From Sinohyriopsis cumingii (taxonomy: Eukaryota > Mollusca > Bivalvia > Unionida > Unionidae), in NCBI GenBank assembly GCA_028554795.2, contig CM068828.1, forward strand, positions 15,614,814 to 15,678,813: a stretch of 64,000 bases of DNA, read 5' to 3'. Below the pieces are notes generated by a model. The model was not told the origin of the DNA, did not search any database, and saw nothing but the letters and a program-made list of their open reading frames with translations. Each line of letters begins with the position of its first letter. Within the stretch, counting starts at the first letter, position 1. The position numbers and the translations under genes were made by a program. Shown piece after piece: positions 48,401 to 59,832 of the stretch.

Positions 48401-49092
48401 TTTAAAGACACTTTACAGCAGATTATAAAGTTAAAAACATCTTTAACAAAGACGATGTCACCAGTCTCATGCAAGGCAACCTAATGTAATAGCAATTGTT
48501 TTTTTTAAGATGCTTCTCTCGCTTGCCTTGCAATAAATTGGGTTATTCCTCATCATGCAACTTACCTATTCGGATTAAGCTAATGGCTTTCACCATAACA
48601 ATCTTCAATTCCCTGGCAACTCAAATCATTGGGGACATTGATTATCATTTCAGTAACCTGTGGAGCGGTAAATGTTTATTTCCCACAATCTTTACCTTTT
48701 AGTCACCAATATAACAAATGCATATACTGAACAGGAAATTACACCTGTATTCTGTTTTCACAGGCTAGAGGTAATGTGAATATCTATCTGGCAGCGTTAA
48801 AAAAGGTCTACTGAACTGTTTGCCTATATCTTGGCCTCTTTTTTTAAAACACTAAATTTATTGGATATAAGTAGAGTCATGTTGGTGGGTTTGGGAATAG
48901 AAAATCATGATTTTCATAGGAAACAACATGGCAGGTATTCAGCTACTACCACTAGTACTACTACTACTTTATGTTATAGATACACCTGTTTTCTTTCTTT
49001 CATTCATTTTTTTCTTTCTATTTATCTTTCCTATGCATTCATATTGTAATGAAAAATGAAATTTAAACTTTCCAATCTGATTTAATTTCCAG
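48401..49092 (+). other. Intron tail, nothing recognised
   Basis: Unique sequence with an (ACT)n-like stretch near 48940-48970 and the acceptor TTTAATTTCCAG at 49092. Confidence 0.6.
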
Positions 49093-49270
49093 GATGTCAT
49101 TTGAGGATTTCTGTAAATACTTTACCAGTATGGATATTTGTCATATTATCAACCTGTCCTTCTTCTCCCTGAAAAAGACATGGCGGGAAGGAAAGGTCAA
49201 GGGCACTTGGAAACGACCAGACAGGTGTGGTGGCTGTGGAAACCATAACTCATTTTTCAATAATCCCCAG
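49093..49270 (+). CDS. Calpain exon, start of beta-sandwich domain
   Basis: 178 nt: one base completes the split Trp codon, then 59 codons, ending in phase 0 with CCC CAG before GTAAAG. The peptide begins MSFEDFCKYFTSMDICHIIN, continues with KKTWREGKVKGTW and ends NSFFNNPQ. This is the conserved calpain junction F-x-D/E-F-x-x-x-F ... W-x-x-G ... NPQ. A CGGCGNH cluster sits where calpain-5 proteins have a Gly/Cys-rich loop. The ATG at 49094 is internal. Confidence 0.95.
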
Positions 49271-49497
49271 GTAAAGGAATAAACTGGTGTAATGGCATGG
49301 AAATATGTTCTAAGAATGTTTAATGGTTTTAATTTTGTAAAAGCCAGTACTCAGCTTTCACAAACAAATCTGATCATTTGAAAATACCTATATTATTTTT
49401 TATACAAGTTTTTAATACATTGATGATTTATGCATTGTTTGATTTCATGACAGACACTTTTTGGAAATTTGATAGTCTTTTCTTGGTTCAAAAACAG

Positions 49498-49518
49498 GAA
49501 TCATGGCAGATCAGTGAG
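49498..49518 (+). CDS. Candidate 21-nt microexon
   Basis: Seven codons (ESWQISE) lie between an AAACAG acceptor, with a T-rich tract shortly upstream, and GAG|GTAAGT, a perfect consensus donor. The neighbouring exons are both phase 0 here, so inclusion would insert seven residues between NNPQ and YIFDI without disturbing the frame. Calpain proteins I remember have no insertion at this point, so it could be an alternative exon or chance. Confidence 0.35.
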
Positions 49519-50003
49519 GTAAGTAAAGCACGTTTTTTTTTTTTTTCAGGACACAGGAAAAAGAAGTTTCTTCTTTTCTATGTAACCTTATTTCCATTTA
49601 TAGCATTATGGACACAGTATTCAGTTTGACATCTTCGCACCATTGTTATTTGTAGCACTTTCACTGCTTTTCACAGTGTGAGGGATGCAGTCAGTTAATG
49701 TCAGCCAAGTCATTTATGCAGAATGCTAAAAGATGTGAACAGAGATTTACCAGAGTATTGCAAAATTCTGTGCCTTCTTTGGGTTAGGAATTTGAAGTTA
49801 ATATTATTGGCTGTTTTATTATAATTTTGCCTTTGGTAGCCATAATTTTGATTACCCATTTATTTAACCCATTTATTTATTGCCTATTGGTATCATGTGG
49901 TTAGAAATAATTGGGAAATTTTCTGTAAGCTAAATTGGACATAACACTTTTAACAGTCAACAAAAATTGGTCTTTTGTTTTCTTTCTAAAGATAGAAATA
50001 AAT
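49519..50003 (+). other. Intron sequence, nothing further recognised
   Basis: A T-rich run near 49530-49547, then unique AT-rich sequence up to the SINE. Confidence 0.6.
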
Positions 50004-50328
50004 GTGTGTGTGTGATTTAGATTTTTTTAAACATATCTTTAACAATTTTTCAATCATATTGCTATGATGTCTGCAGTGTGACAGTTTATAGTGATGTCTA
50101 GCACTGGGGCATCATGCTGCAGACATGTAGCATGATGTCCCACCCAGTCACATTATCCTGACACCAGGCCGACCAGTCCTAACACTAACCTCCTAATGCT
50201 GAGTGCCAAGCGAGGCAGCTGTTAGTACCATTTTTGTAAGTCTTTGTTATGACTCTGCCGGGGTTCGAACCCGTGACCTCCCACATCTGAGGCAGATTCT
50301 CTTACCACTAGACCACCAGAGCGGCAGA
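50004..50328 (-). mobile_element. tRNA-derived SINE with conserved core, copy 2
   Basis: Minus-strand element with a near-consensus B box GGTTCGAACCC (50261-50271), an A-box region TGGTCTAGTGGTAAGAG (50299-50315) and a core containing AATGTGACTGGGTGGGACAT. It is flanked by AGAAATAAAT at 49994-50003 and 50329-50338, a good target-site duplication. It matches the SINE at 27296-27621 along its length. A 31-bp minisatellite starts exactly at its right flank. Confidence 0.88.
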
Positions 50329-50735
50329 AGAAATAAATAACTCTGTCCTTTATAAAGACAGAAATAAATGAACCAGTCATTTATAATGACAGAAATAAAT
50401 GACTCAGTCATTTATAAAAAGAGAAATAAATGACTAAGTCATTTATAAAGACAGAAATAAATGACTCAGTCATTTATAAAGACAGAAATAAATGACTGAG
50501 TCATTTATAAAGACAGAAATAAATGACTTGGTAATTTATAAAGACTTAAGTAAATGTCTCATTAATTTATGAAGACAGAAATAAATGACTCTCATCTATA
50601 AAGACAGAAATAAATGACTCTCATCTATAAAGACAGAAATAAATGACTTAGTCATTTATCAAGACAAATAAATATATCAATCATTTTTAAAGACAGAAAT
50701 AAATGTCTCAGTCATTTGTAAAGATAAATAACTGT
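50329..50735 (+). repeat. 31-bp minisatellite at the SINE flank
   Basis: About 13 units with core AGACAGAAATAAATGACTCA followed by GTCATTTATAA. Each unit includes AGAAATAAAT, the sequence duplicated when the adjacent SINE inserted. TGACTCAGTCA-type segments give each unit a small inverted repeat. Confidence 0.93.
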
Positions 50736-51021
50736 CCTATGCAGGCATATACTTTTAAATTCATTTCAAATTTGTTTACAGTCAATCTTGGTATATTTGC
50801 AAGATATACGGAAATCTGAAAAAACATTGAGCAGTTATATAAATGAAACCTTCCTGGAAAAACAGAGCAATATTTTTCCACAATGATTCTTTTAAAAGAT
50901 AACAATTCCTATTTTTGTCGTTTGTTCTTTTCTGTTTCTTTGTCAGTAATATTTGATTATTTGCTTTTATCCATATCATAAAGATTTTCCTTTAAAAATC
51001 ATAACTTTCACATTTTTCCAG
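50736..51021 (+). other. Intron tail, nothing recognised
   Basis: AT-rich, ending in TTTCACATTTTTCCAG at 51021. Confidence 0.65.
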
Positions 51022-51141
51022 TATATATTTGATATTGAGGATGATGAAGATGAGATTATGGTGTCCCTGGAGCAATCGGACAAGAGAGTGGACAGGGATA
51101 AAGGTGCAGAGAATTACATCATAGGTTTCACTATTCTCAAG
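51022..51141 (+). CDS. Calpain exon, beta-sandwich domain
   Basis: Exactly 40 codons, phase 0 at both ends, between TTTTTCCAG and GTAAAT. It encodes YIFDIEDDEDEIMVSLEQSD followed by KRVDRDKGAENY and IIGFTILK. The acidic EDDEDE segment corresponds to the acidic loop of the calpain beta-sandwich domain, which in other calpains takes part in calcium and phospholipid response. The last eleven codons plus the donor are the sequence amplified in the array starting at 51142. Confidence 0.95.
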
Positions 51142-52563
51142 GTAAATGATTCACAGAGAATTACGTCATAGGCTTCACCATTCTCAAGGTAAATGATTCA
51201 CAGAGAATTACATCATTGGCTTCACTATTCTCAAGGTAAATGATTCACAGAGAATTACATCATTGGCTTCACTGTTCTCAAGATAAATGATTCACAGAAA
51301 ATTACATCATAGGCTTCACCATTCTCGAGGTAAATGAGTCACAGAGAATTACGTCATAGGCTTCACCATTCTCAAGGTAAATGATTCACAGAGAATTACG
51401 TCATTGGCTTCACCATTCTCAAGGTAAATGATTCACAGAATTACATGATAGGCTTCACCATTCTGAAGGTAAATGAGTCACGTAGAATTATATCATTTGC
51501 TTCACCATTCTCAAGGTAAATGATTCACAGAGAGTTACATCATTGGCTTCACCATTCTCAAGGTAAATGATTCACAGAATTACATCACTGGCTTCACCAT
51601 TCTGAAGGTAAATGAGTCACATAGAATTACATCATTTGCTTCACCATTCTCAAGGTAAATGATTCACAGAGAATTAACATCGTCGGCTTCACCATTCTCA
51701 AGGTAAATGATTCACAGAGAATTACATCATAGGTTTCACTATTCTCAAGGTAAATGATTCACAGAAAATTACATCATTGGCTTCACCATTCTCAAGGTAA
51801 ATGATTCACAGAATTACATCATTGGCTTCACCATTCTGAAAGTAAATGAGTCACATAGAATTACATCATTTGCTTCACCATTCTCAAGGTAAATGATTCA
51901 CAGAGAATTAACATCGTCGGCTTCACCATTCTCAAGGTAAATGTGTCACAGAGAATTACATTATAGGCTTCATTGTTCTCAAGGTAAATGAGTCACTGAG
52001 AATTACAACATTGGCTTCACCATTCTCGAGGTAAATGAGTCACAGAGAATTACATCATTGGCTTAACTGTTCTCAGGGTAAATGAGTCACAGAGAATTAC
52101 ATCATCGGCTTCACCATTCTCAAGGTAAATGTGTCACAGAGAATTACATTATATGCTTAACTGTTCTCGAGGTAAATGAGTCACAGAGAATTACATCATA
52201 GGCTTCACCATTCTCAAGGTAAATGAATCACAGAGAATTATATCATTGGCTTCACCGTTCTCAAGGTAAATTATTCACAGAGAATTACATCATTTGCTTC
52301 ACTATTCTCAAGGTAAGTGATTCACAGAGAATTACATCATTTGCTTCACCATTCTCAAGGTAAATTAGTCACAGAGAATTACATCATTGGCTTAACTGTT
52401 CTCAAGGTAAATGAGTCACAGAGAATTACATCATTGGCTTCACCATTCTCAAGGTAAATGAATGACAGAGAATTACATCATTGGCTTCACCGTTCTCAAG
52501 GTAAATGATTCACAGAGAATTACATCATTTGCTTCTCTATTCTCAAGGTAAATGATTCACAGA
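51142..52563 (+). repeat. 47-bp array made of exon end plus 5' splice site
   Basis: About 30 tandem units of mostly 47 bp (range about 44-48). Each has 33 bases matching the last eleven codons of the upstream exon (GAG AAT TAC ATC ATT GGC, then TTC ACC ATT CTC AAG) and 14 bases matching the donor and intron start (GTAAATGATTCACA). The commonest repeat form encodes ENYIIGFTILK exactly as the exon does, with three synonymous differences. Most units keep a GT donor; one near 51282 has AT instead. Reading through the first donor meets TAG 10 codons in (51172-51174), so use of any downstream copy gives a premature stop. Confidence 0.95.
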
Positions 52564-53005
52564 GGCAGCTATTTGGTTGCAGCCATGTATAATTGTAGTG
52601 GATTTTAAGGAGATGCCACTCTTCTGTAGACATGACAACTTGAAAACATGCTTACATCAGTGACACGACAATGATATGACAACTTGAAGTTATGCTTACA
52701 TCATTGACATCACAATGATATGACAAACTCAGACAGGCGATATACCTGTGATGTCACAAAGCAAATCACACCAGGCTTGGTGACATTCTCATACCTGTAT
52801 AATAGCGTGCTCTAAATGTTATTAATCATTCTTCATTGAGACGTTTGTGAGTTTTATATTTCTTCAGAATATAAATCTTGAATGAATATTGTGCAGCTGT
52901 CTAGTGTAATATTCATTTAGAATCTCCCTCACCACCAGACTTGTTGTAAAACCATACTATCTGGCCCAATACATTTTATTAGACCCCATTATGGATCAGC
53001 ATATA
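52564..53005 (+). other. Intron sequence, nothing recognised
   Basis: A diverged 50-bp phrase (ATGACAACTTGAAAACATGC) is present twice near 52630-52690. Nothing else seen. Confidence 0.55.
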
Positions 53006-53009
53006 GTGT

Positions 53010-54565
53010 TATTTTGTCCTGTCTTATCACGTCTACTTATTTCTTGCTTGTCATTAATTTTGTCCTGTCTTGCACATCAAATCATTTCTTTTTGTCATGA
53101 ATTTTGTCCTCTCTTGACATTTCAAATCATATCTTGCTTGTCTTGAATTTTGTCCTGTCTTGTCACATCAAATCATATCTTGCTTGTCATGAAGTTTGTC
53201 CTGTCTTGTCACATCAAATCATACCTTGCTCATCTTCAATTTTGTCCTGTTTTGTCACATCAGATCATTTCTTTCTGTCATGAATTTTGTCCTGTCTTGT
53301 CACATCAAATCATACCTTGCTCATCTTCAATTTTGTCCTGTTTTGTCACATCAAATCATTTCTTTCTGTCATGAACTTTGTCCTGTCTTGTCACATCAAA
53401 TCATACCTTGCTCGTCTTCAATTTGGTTCTGTCTTGACACATCAAATCATATCTTGCTTGTCATGAATTTTGTCCTGTCTTGTCACATCAAATCATACCT
53501 TGCTCATCTTCAATTTTGTCCTGTTTTGTCACATCAAATCATTTCTTTCTGTCATGAATTTTGTCCTGTCTTGTCACATCAAATCATACCTTGCTCGTCT
53601 TCAATTTGGTTCTGTCTTGACACATCAAATCATATCTTGCTTGTCATGAATTTTGTCCTGTCTTGTCACATCAAATCATACCTTACTCATCTTCAGTTTT
53701 ATCCTGTCTTGACACATCAAATCATATCTTGCTTGTCATGAATTTTGTCCTGTCTTTTCACATCAAATCATACCTTACTCATCTTCAGTTTTATCCTGTC
53801 TTGACACATCAAATCATATCTTGCTTGTCATGAATGTTGTCCTGTCTTGTCACATCAAATCATATCTTGCTTGTCATGAATTTTGTCCTGTCTTGTCACA
53901 TCAAATCATACCTTACTCATCTTCAGTTTTATCCTGTCTTGTCACATCAAATCATATCTTGCTTGTCATGAATGTTGTCCTGTCTTGTCACATCAAATCA
54001 TACCTTGCTCATCTTCAGTTTTGTCCTGTTTTGTCACGTCAAATCATATCTTACTTGTCATGAATTTTGTCCTGTCTTGTCACATCAAATCATATCTTAC
54101 TTGTCATGAATTTTGTCCTGTCTTGTCACATCAAATCATATCTTGTCATGAATTTTGTCCTGTCTTGACACATCAAATCATACCTTGCTCATCTTCAATT
54201 TTGTCCTGTTTTGTCACATTAAATCATATCTTACTTGTCATGAATTTTGTCCTGTCTTGTCACATCAAATCATACCTTGCTCATCTTCAGTTTTGTCCTG
54301 TTTTGTCACATCAAATCATATCTTACTTGTCATGAGCTTTGTCCTCTCATTGTCACATCAAATCATACCTTGCTCATCTTCAGTTTTGTCCTGTTTTGTC
54401 ACATCAAATCATATCTTACTTGTCATGAGCTTTGTCCTGTCTTGTCACATCAAATCATACCTTGCTCATCTTCAGTTTTGTCCTGTTTTGTCACATCAAA
54501 TCATATCTTACTTGTCATGAGCTTTGTTCTGTCTTGTCACATCAAATTGTATCTTGTTTATTATG
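53010..54565 (+). repeat. 46-bp minisatellite with two alternating unit types
   Basis: About 34 units. All share TTTTGTCCTGTCTTGTCACA followed by TCAAATCATA, and the ends alternate between TCTTGCTTGTCATGAA and CCTTGCTCATCTTCAA. This produces a ~92-bp dimer and longer higher-order blocks. The overlapping 74-181-codon plus frames (SCLVTSNH, FCPVLSHQII repeats) occupy different frames of the same DNA and are by-products of the repeat. Confidence 0.94.
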
Positions 54566-56930
54566 AATTTTGTTCTAGTTGATAATGCTAAGTACTGCAT
54601 GGGTTCAATCCAAGTTTAGCATGATGCTTAGAAACTTTGGTCAAGTTCAGTTTGCAACTGTTACGAAATTGTACAAAGTTATGATCCTAGTTGACTTAGA
54701 ACTTTGCCTCTCAGTTACTGGCTGAGGATTAATGTCATAGAGACATATTTCTAGTTTAACTTAGAATGAGAAAGACAAAAATTGTTGTAAAAAATCAATA
54801 AAACATGCCTCCTCATGAACCATGTCTTAAAACCACACAACTAATGTCTTTTCACCCAGACTGTTATGAATAACATTTGTTGTAATGGTCCTTTCTAACA
54901 TCCACCCACCCCAAATTTTTGTTTAGGTTACAGGATACCTCATTCTGGCAGATCTTTTTATACTCACAAAATCACAAACAGATGCAAATGTATGGACAAC
55001 AGTCACAGAACAACAGAAAATGGTCTATTAAACTTTAAACTGAAGTTACAGAAGCATGAAACTTAGGTTGTAGTTTACTAAAATTAGAACACAAGTAAAG
55101 TGGGGGAAAAAAGTATAAACAAATGGAAAGGCTGACATTCTGTCATTCATCCAAGTTCATGGGATGGCATACAAATAAGATCAATGGTTTCTGTAGCAGG
55201 TTTATTTCCCCTAAACAATGGAACCTTTTGAATGTGACTGTATAGAGATCAGACCTTATTGGCACTTTACGCCTCTCCCTTGATAACTTATGCACAACTG
55301 GGTCCACAAACATAGACCGCACTATAAGGGAGGGCACGGATACTGAGGGACCTCCAGAAATTGAAGAAAAAAATTCGTTTTGACATCAAGAAAACTGGGA
55401 AGGGGGGTGTGGCGTTAGGAAAATGGGCTTCTTTAATGACTGAATCCTCATTTTACAATCACATTGATAATAATTTTTAATAATGTGCTTTTTCTAAAGA
55501 AGTTGTTCATTATTCTGTTTAAATAAAATTTATTTTCAAAATGTCTAACATGTGAAAGATCATTCCAACTGATGTCAATAAACATCAAGCGCACACGAAA
55601 AATCTGTGTATTACATCATTGCTTTTTGTTTTCTTGATGAGTCTGGTTCCCATATTGATATTTAATAGTATCCTACCAAATTGGGAGCCCACAGAGCAGG
55701 GAACTAGACTAACTGTTGATACACCACCAAACAAGAATCTTTCTTTCAAAAACATGTAACATTTATTTCGTGAGACAATCGTCTACATCGAAACTCAATT
55801 TTTGTATTTTTCAATTAGTACAACATTGATATCATGATTTCACTGGAAGTAATAATGAAACTTCTTATCATCCTTGAGGATATCTCTAAGTACCAGTTCA
55901 AGAATTCTCTGAAACTTGCTTGCCCACAATGGAACATATCTGTGAAATCAAGCTCTTTATTTACTAAGAATTCATTTTACTTGGCTGCCTTGTTATCTTT
56001 GATCACAGTTATGAAAGTGTTGATTAATTTAAAGTAGTATATGTTACATACACAATAACATTTATAGCAATGTTCGATTGATCAAATGAAGTGAGCTCAC
56101 CCTACATACGACTGGAGCTGCTAGAACTTAAGTTCGTAGGAGTTTTGTGCCTTTAACATTTCTTTTTTTTTCACCTCCTTTATTTGATTCAAAAGACTGA
56201 TAATACAAAGAAGGCCAGCTTTTAATTCAGTGCAACAATAGAACTAATACTTCCACAAGTCAGTTATCAAAACATGGTCAGCACTTGTTTAGGTTTTCTG
56301 AGAAACACTCGTAGACACAGCTGTGACGCATTTTACGTTTAATTACAACAGGACACATTGCATTTATGACGATTACACTTAAAAAGAACTAAAAGATAGA
56401 ACTAGAACACAAATTTCAATTGATAAAATATTATTTAATTTGTATTTATTTATTAAAGTACTGCCTCCACTCAGCATTAAGTGACATTTTCATTGATCGA
56501 AATCTCCTTACATATTGTTAATTGCAGTGTACTAGGAATGTTGTTTGGAAAGAAAATGTAAAATATTGTATGACCTATTTTTAAATTTGATATTTCGTAA
56601 TGTTGATTAAAATTTCCAGGTCCTATCTACCTTTTTCGATGATAAAACAAGCGATATATCATAGTTTCTGTTGCCTGTTTTGATAGCGATTTTCTTCATG
56701 TTCAACAAATAGGGATCAAGTTTTGGGTATTTTCTGGTTTAAAAAATGGGATCCATGCCTGACCTCGCATTATAAACGGGTTTTCGAGTTATCAGTGCAT
56801 GAGTTATCGAGGGAGTGGTGTATATGCCTCTGCGTAATCATAAAAAGAAAGTTGTCACTTTTCTGGTTCATCATGACTAAGTTAAAATTTTGTGTTAAGT
56901 TTTAAAAGACACGTATTGTATATATCACTT
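54566..56930 (+). other. Long intron stretch, nothing recognised
   Basis: 2.4 kb of unique AT-rich sequence. Scattered short frames (55143-55337 minus, 55834-56037 plus, 56723-56905 plus) show no motif, no splice-bounded calpain homology and no repeat family that I recognise. Confidence 0.55.
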
Positions 56931-56939
56931 AATATATTC

Positions 56940-57690
56940 AAGTCAGACTCTTTGATCATATCACACTTGGTCTAAAAGATATGTTGTGATATGCTAAGAG
57001 TTTCTCTCTTTGATGATATCACACTAGGTCAAAATGATATGCTGTGATATGCTAGGAATTCCCCTTTTGCTTATCCCACCTGATTAAGCATCATGGTAAA
57101 CAATGTTTTAGTTTTGCATTACTGCTTTTGAAAGTGACATACCTTGTACATCAGTGGTTGCATTCAGCTGAAACTGTAAGGCCATTATTACTATGGGAGA
57201 AAAGTTTATAATTTGATATACTTGGATTTTTTCTCTTTGATGATGTCACACTAGGTCTAAATTTATACACTGAAATGCTTGGAGTTTTTCTCTTTGATGC
57301 TGTCACACTAGGTCTAAATTTATACACTGAAATGCTTGGAGTTTTTCTGTTTGATCATATCACACTAGGTCTAAGTTTATACACTGAAATGCTTGGAGTT
57401 TTTCTCTTTGATGCTGTCACACTAGGTCTAAATTTATACACTGATATGCTTGGAGATTTTTTTTTTAATGATATCACACTAGGTCTAAGTTTATACACTG
57501 ATATGGTTGGAGTTTTTCTCTTTGATGATATCACACTAGGTCTAAGTTTATACACTGATATGCTTGGAGATTTTTTCTTTGATGATATCACACTAAGTCT
57601 AAGTTTATACACTGATATGGTTGGAGTTTTTCTCTTTGATCATATCACACTAGGTCTAAGTTTATACACTGATATGCTTGAAGTTTCTGT
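56940..57690 (+). repeat. 57-bp minisatellite
   Basis: About 13 units, well conserved from 57225. The core is GATGATATCACACTAGGTCT followed by AAGTTTATACACTGATATG and CTTGGAGTTTTTCTC. Because 57 is divisible by three, frames stay open on both strands (plus: a 19-residue repeat with ITLGLSLYTD). Not considered coding. Confidence 0.92.
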
Positions 57691-57807
57691 CTTGTCTCAT
57701 CTGCTTAAGCTTGGTTCATCATTGTCAACTAGTTGTGTTAAATTTTTTAAAGTGACATATCTTCTGCATTTATTGCTCATTCAGCTGACACCTTTGTTTA
57801 GTTGGTC

Positions 57808-57906
57808 TAAACAGTGTAAAATGATATGTGAAGACTTCTTTCTCTGTCTCATGGGCTAAACAGTGTAAAATGATATGTGAAGACTTCTTTCTCTGTCTCA
57901 TGGGCT
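57808..57906 (+). repeat. 49-bp perfect tandem duplication
   Basis: Two identical copies containing CTAAACAGTGTAAAATGATA followed by TGTGAAGACTTC. Being perfect, it is probably very recent. Confidence 0.9.
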
Positions 57907-58186
57907 AAAGCAGAAAGCATATTTCATCACTGTAAACAATGTTAAACTTTGCATAAAAATGTTAGAAAGCTGCATATCATAAACATCAGTTGGTGTATTC
58001 AACTGAAAATATCGAAGAAAGTTACAATAGGTCTAAAGTTTATATGCTGATATGTGAAGTGTTCCATTCACGCCTGACAACTGTTCAAGAAAAGTTTATG
58101 AATCCATGGGTTATACTAACAGACAGATGCAGGTGGGTTTCATGGAACAGGTATTTACTGTACATAGCTATTTCATTTGTCATCAG

Positions 58187-58383
58187 GCGGACATGAACAG
58201 GAAGTACAGAATGCATGACAGACTTGAGCGAATAGCATCTGGACCATTTGTCAACTCCCGCAGCATCTTCAATCGTGTCAAACTAAAGAAGGGGAGATAT
58301 CTTATTATACCCTCAACCTTTGACCCTGGGAATGCTGGAGATTTCATACTCAGGATGTATGCAAGCAGTAATCCCAACCTTTT
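58187..58383 (+). CDS. Calpain exon, end of beta-sandwich domain
   Basis: 197 nt after TTGTCATCAG, phase 0 in and two bases (TT) carried out before GTAAGT. It encodes ADMNRKYRMHDRLERIASGP, then FVNSRSIFNRV, GRYLIIPSTFDPGNAGDF and ILRMYASSNPNL. NRKYRMH, NSRS-x-F and GRY-x-IIP-T-F-x-PG are strong calpain-5/6-type signatures. The split Phe codon (TT|T) joins to the next exon. Confidence 0.95.
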
Positions 58384-59011
58384 GTAAGTACAGCATATCA
58401 AAGGTCTCTGTCAACAAAACAGATTATCATATTCCTGCTTTTAGTATGTACATCCAGAATCATTTTTATTGCACAGAAAGACCAAAAAAACCAAACATAT
58501 GGACTTTGAACCTCTTTGAACCTTGAAATTGTAAGATTTTATCATGGTCATGATTGGGTGACATGATTAAATTTGCACATTATTATATACATTTTTCAGA
58601 CTTTTGCAGTTTTTTTTAACTCTGAATATTTTGGAAAACAGTCTTGTACAATTAATTAAAAGCACTTGAGGTAAAGAAATGATATTTGATAGACATGTGT
58701 ATTCGTGTGTGGATGATTTAGTTTGATTTTCAGGTCATTGCAGAAAGCAGCAATTTTTCAGCTTGTTGAAACATTTTAATACTTTTGGGTCTCGGTGTTC
58801 TTTACAAAAAAAACTTTCTTTGCAGTTACAAAATGACCTTGTGAGATAAATGAAATTTGATGGGTATATGTGTATTCATTTTTAGATGACCTGCAATGAT
58901 TATCAGGACATTACAACAGATTTTATATTTTTTCACATTTTTTAACCTTTTTGTTAGCATGAACTTTTTTATCATAGTTATTGAAAAATCATGTGAGATA
59001 GACATCTGAAT
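58384..59011 (+). other. Intron sequence, nothing recognised
   Basis: Unique AT-rich DNA with short poly-T and poly-A runs. Confidence 0.6.
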
Positions 59012-59125
59012 TTGCATTTTTATGGGAAAATATGAGTATTTTCTGAGTAATACTGCACAATCTTGGGAGTGCAGTTATAATCCGAGAAAACAAGCTTATA
59101 TTTTCCCATACAAATGCAGTAACCT
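59012..59125. mobile_element. Foldback MITE, copy 2, one arm shortened
   Basis: The right arm TTTTCCCATACAAATGCAGT plus AACCT is identical to copy 1. The loop holds the homologous phrase TTGGGAGTGCAG (reverse complement of the copy-1 loop), so this copy lies in the opposite orientation. The left arm is mutated and truncated (TGCATTTTTATGGGAAAATA). Confidence 0.8.
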
Positions 59126-59650
59126 TTTCATTATATACTCATGTCATTTTCCTTCCTCTTATTTTTTTTACAATTTACCTCTGAAGATCAGGAAATGAAA
59201 ATGACCAAGTGGAGCTAGCACTTTTTTGAAAGGTGCACATCTGGAGTAAGGCCAAGCTGTATACTCTATAACCCATATTACACCCATCAGCCATTCACCA
59301 AAATAAAGGGAATTAAAGGTTCTTTGAACAATACCTAAGATATACAAGGTCTTTTTTAAATAGCCAGTATAACCAGTGAGGAAACCTGGGGAAATTCTTT
59401 TTCTTAAAAGTTCTAACCCTATGCAAAATATGAAACAGTTACTGTAGAGCACCACCTAAGGAAAAATATATGGTACAGTTGGAGTAATCAATCAGATATT
59501 GTCGAGGATGTAGATCACAGGTGAATTTGTGTGTCAAAGTATATAATAGGAATAGAAACACATACGTTTAAAATGTATTATGTCATGATACTTCTCAGGT
59601 GTATGGACATTAGGTTAAAATAATCCACATGATCTAGTTTGTTTGAAATT
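59126..59650 (+). other. Intron sequence, nothing recognised
   Basis: The minus frame at 59168-59455 has no recognisable motif. Confidence 0.55.
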
Positions 59651-59664
59651 TGCTTGATACTCAG

Positions 59665-59832
59665 ATTTATTATAACATGTTAATACACGGTCTTAAATTA
59701 TTATAACATGTTAATACACAATCTTAAATTATTATAACATGTTAATACATGGTCTTATATTATTATAACATGCTAATACATGGTCTTATATTATTATAAC
59801 ATGTTAATACATGGTCTTAAATTATATGTTGA
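59665..59832 (+). repeat. 31-bp tandem repeat, about 5 copies
   Basis: Units with core ATTATTATAACATGTTAATA followed by CATGGTCTTA, slightly diverged. Confidence 0.9.

Noticed and set aside
50261-50324. tRNA gene on the minus strand
   Set aside because: It is the head of a SINE with a conserved core, with a matching relative at 27.3-27.6 kb.
50953-51171. 72-codon plus frame treated as a complete gene
   Set aside because: It is the calpain exon read through its donor and into the first array unit, ending at the TAG there.
53150-54582. Overlapping 74-181-codon plus-strand frames
   Set aside because: They are different frames of one 46-bp array, with no start context or known motif.
58106-58186. 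Upstream extension of the calpain exon to the ATG at 58106
   Set aside because: The residues before 58187 do not resemble calpain, whereas the CATCAG acceptor gives the exact conserved junction to ADMNRKYRMH.
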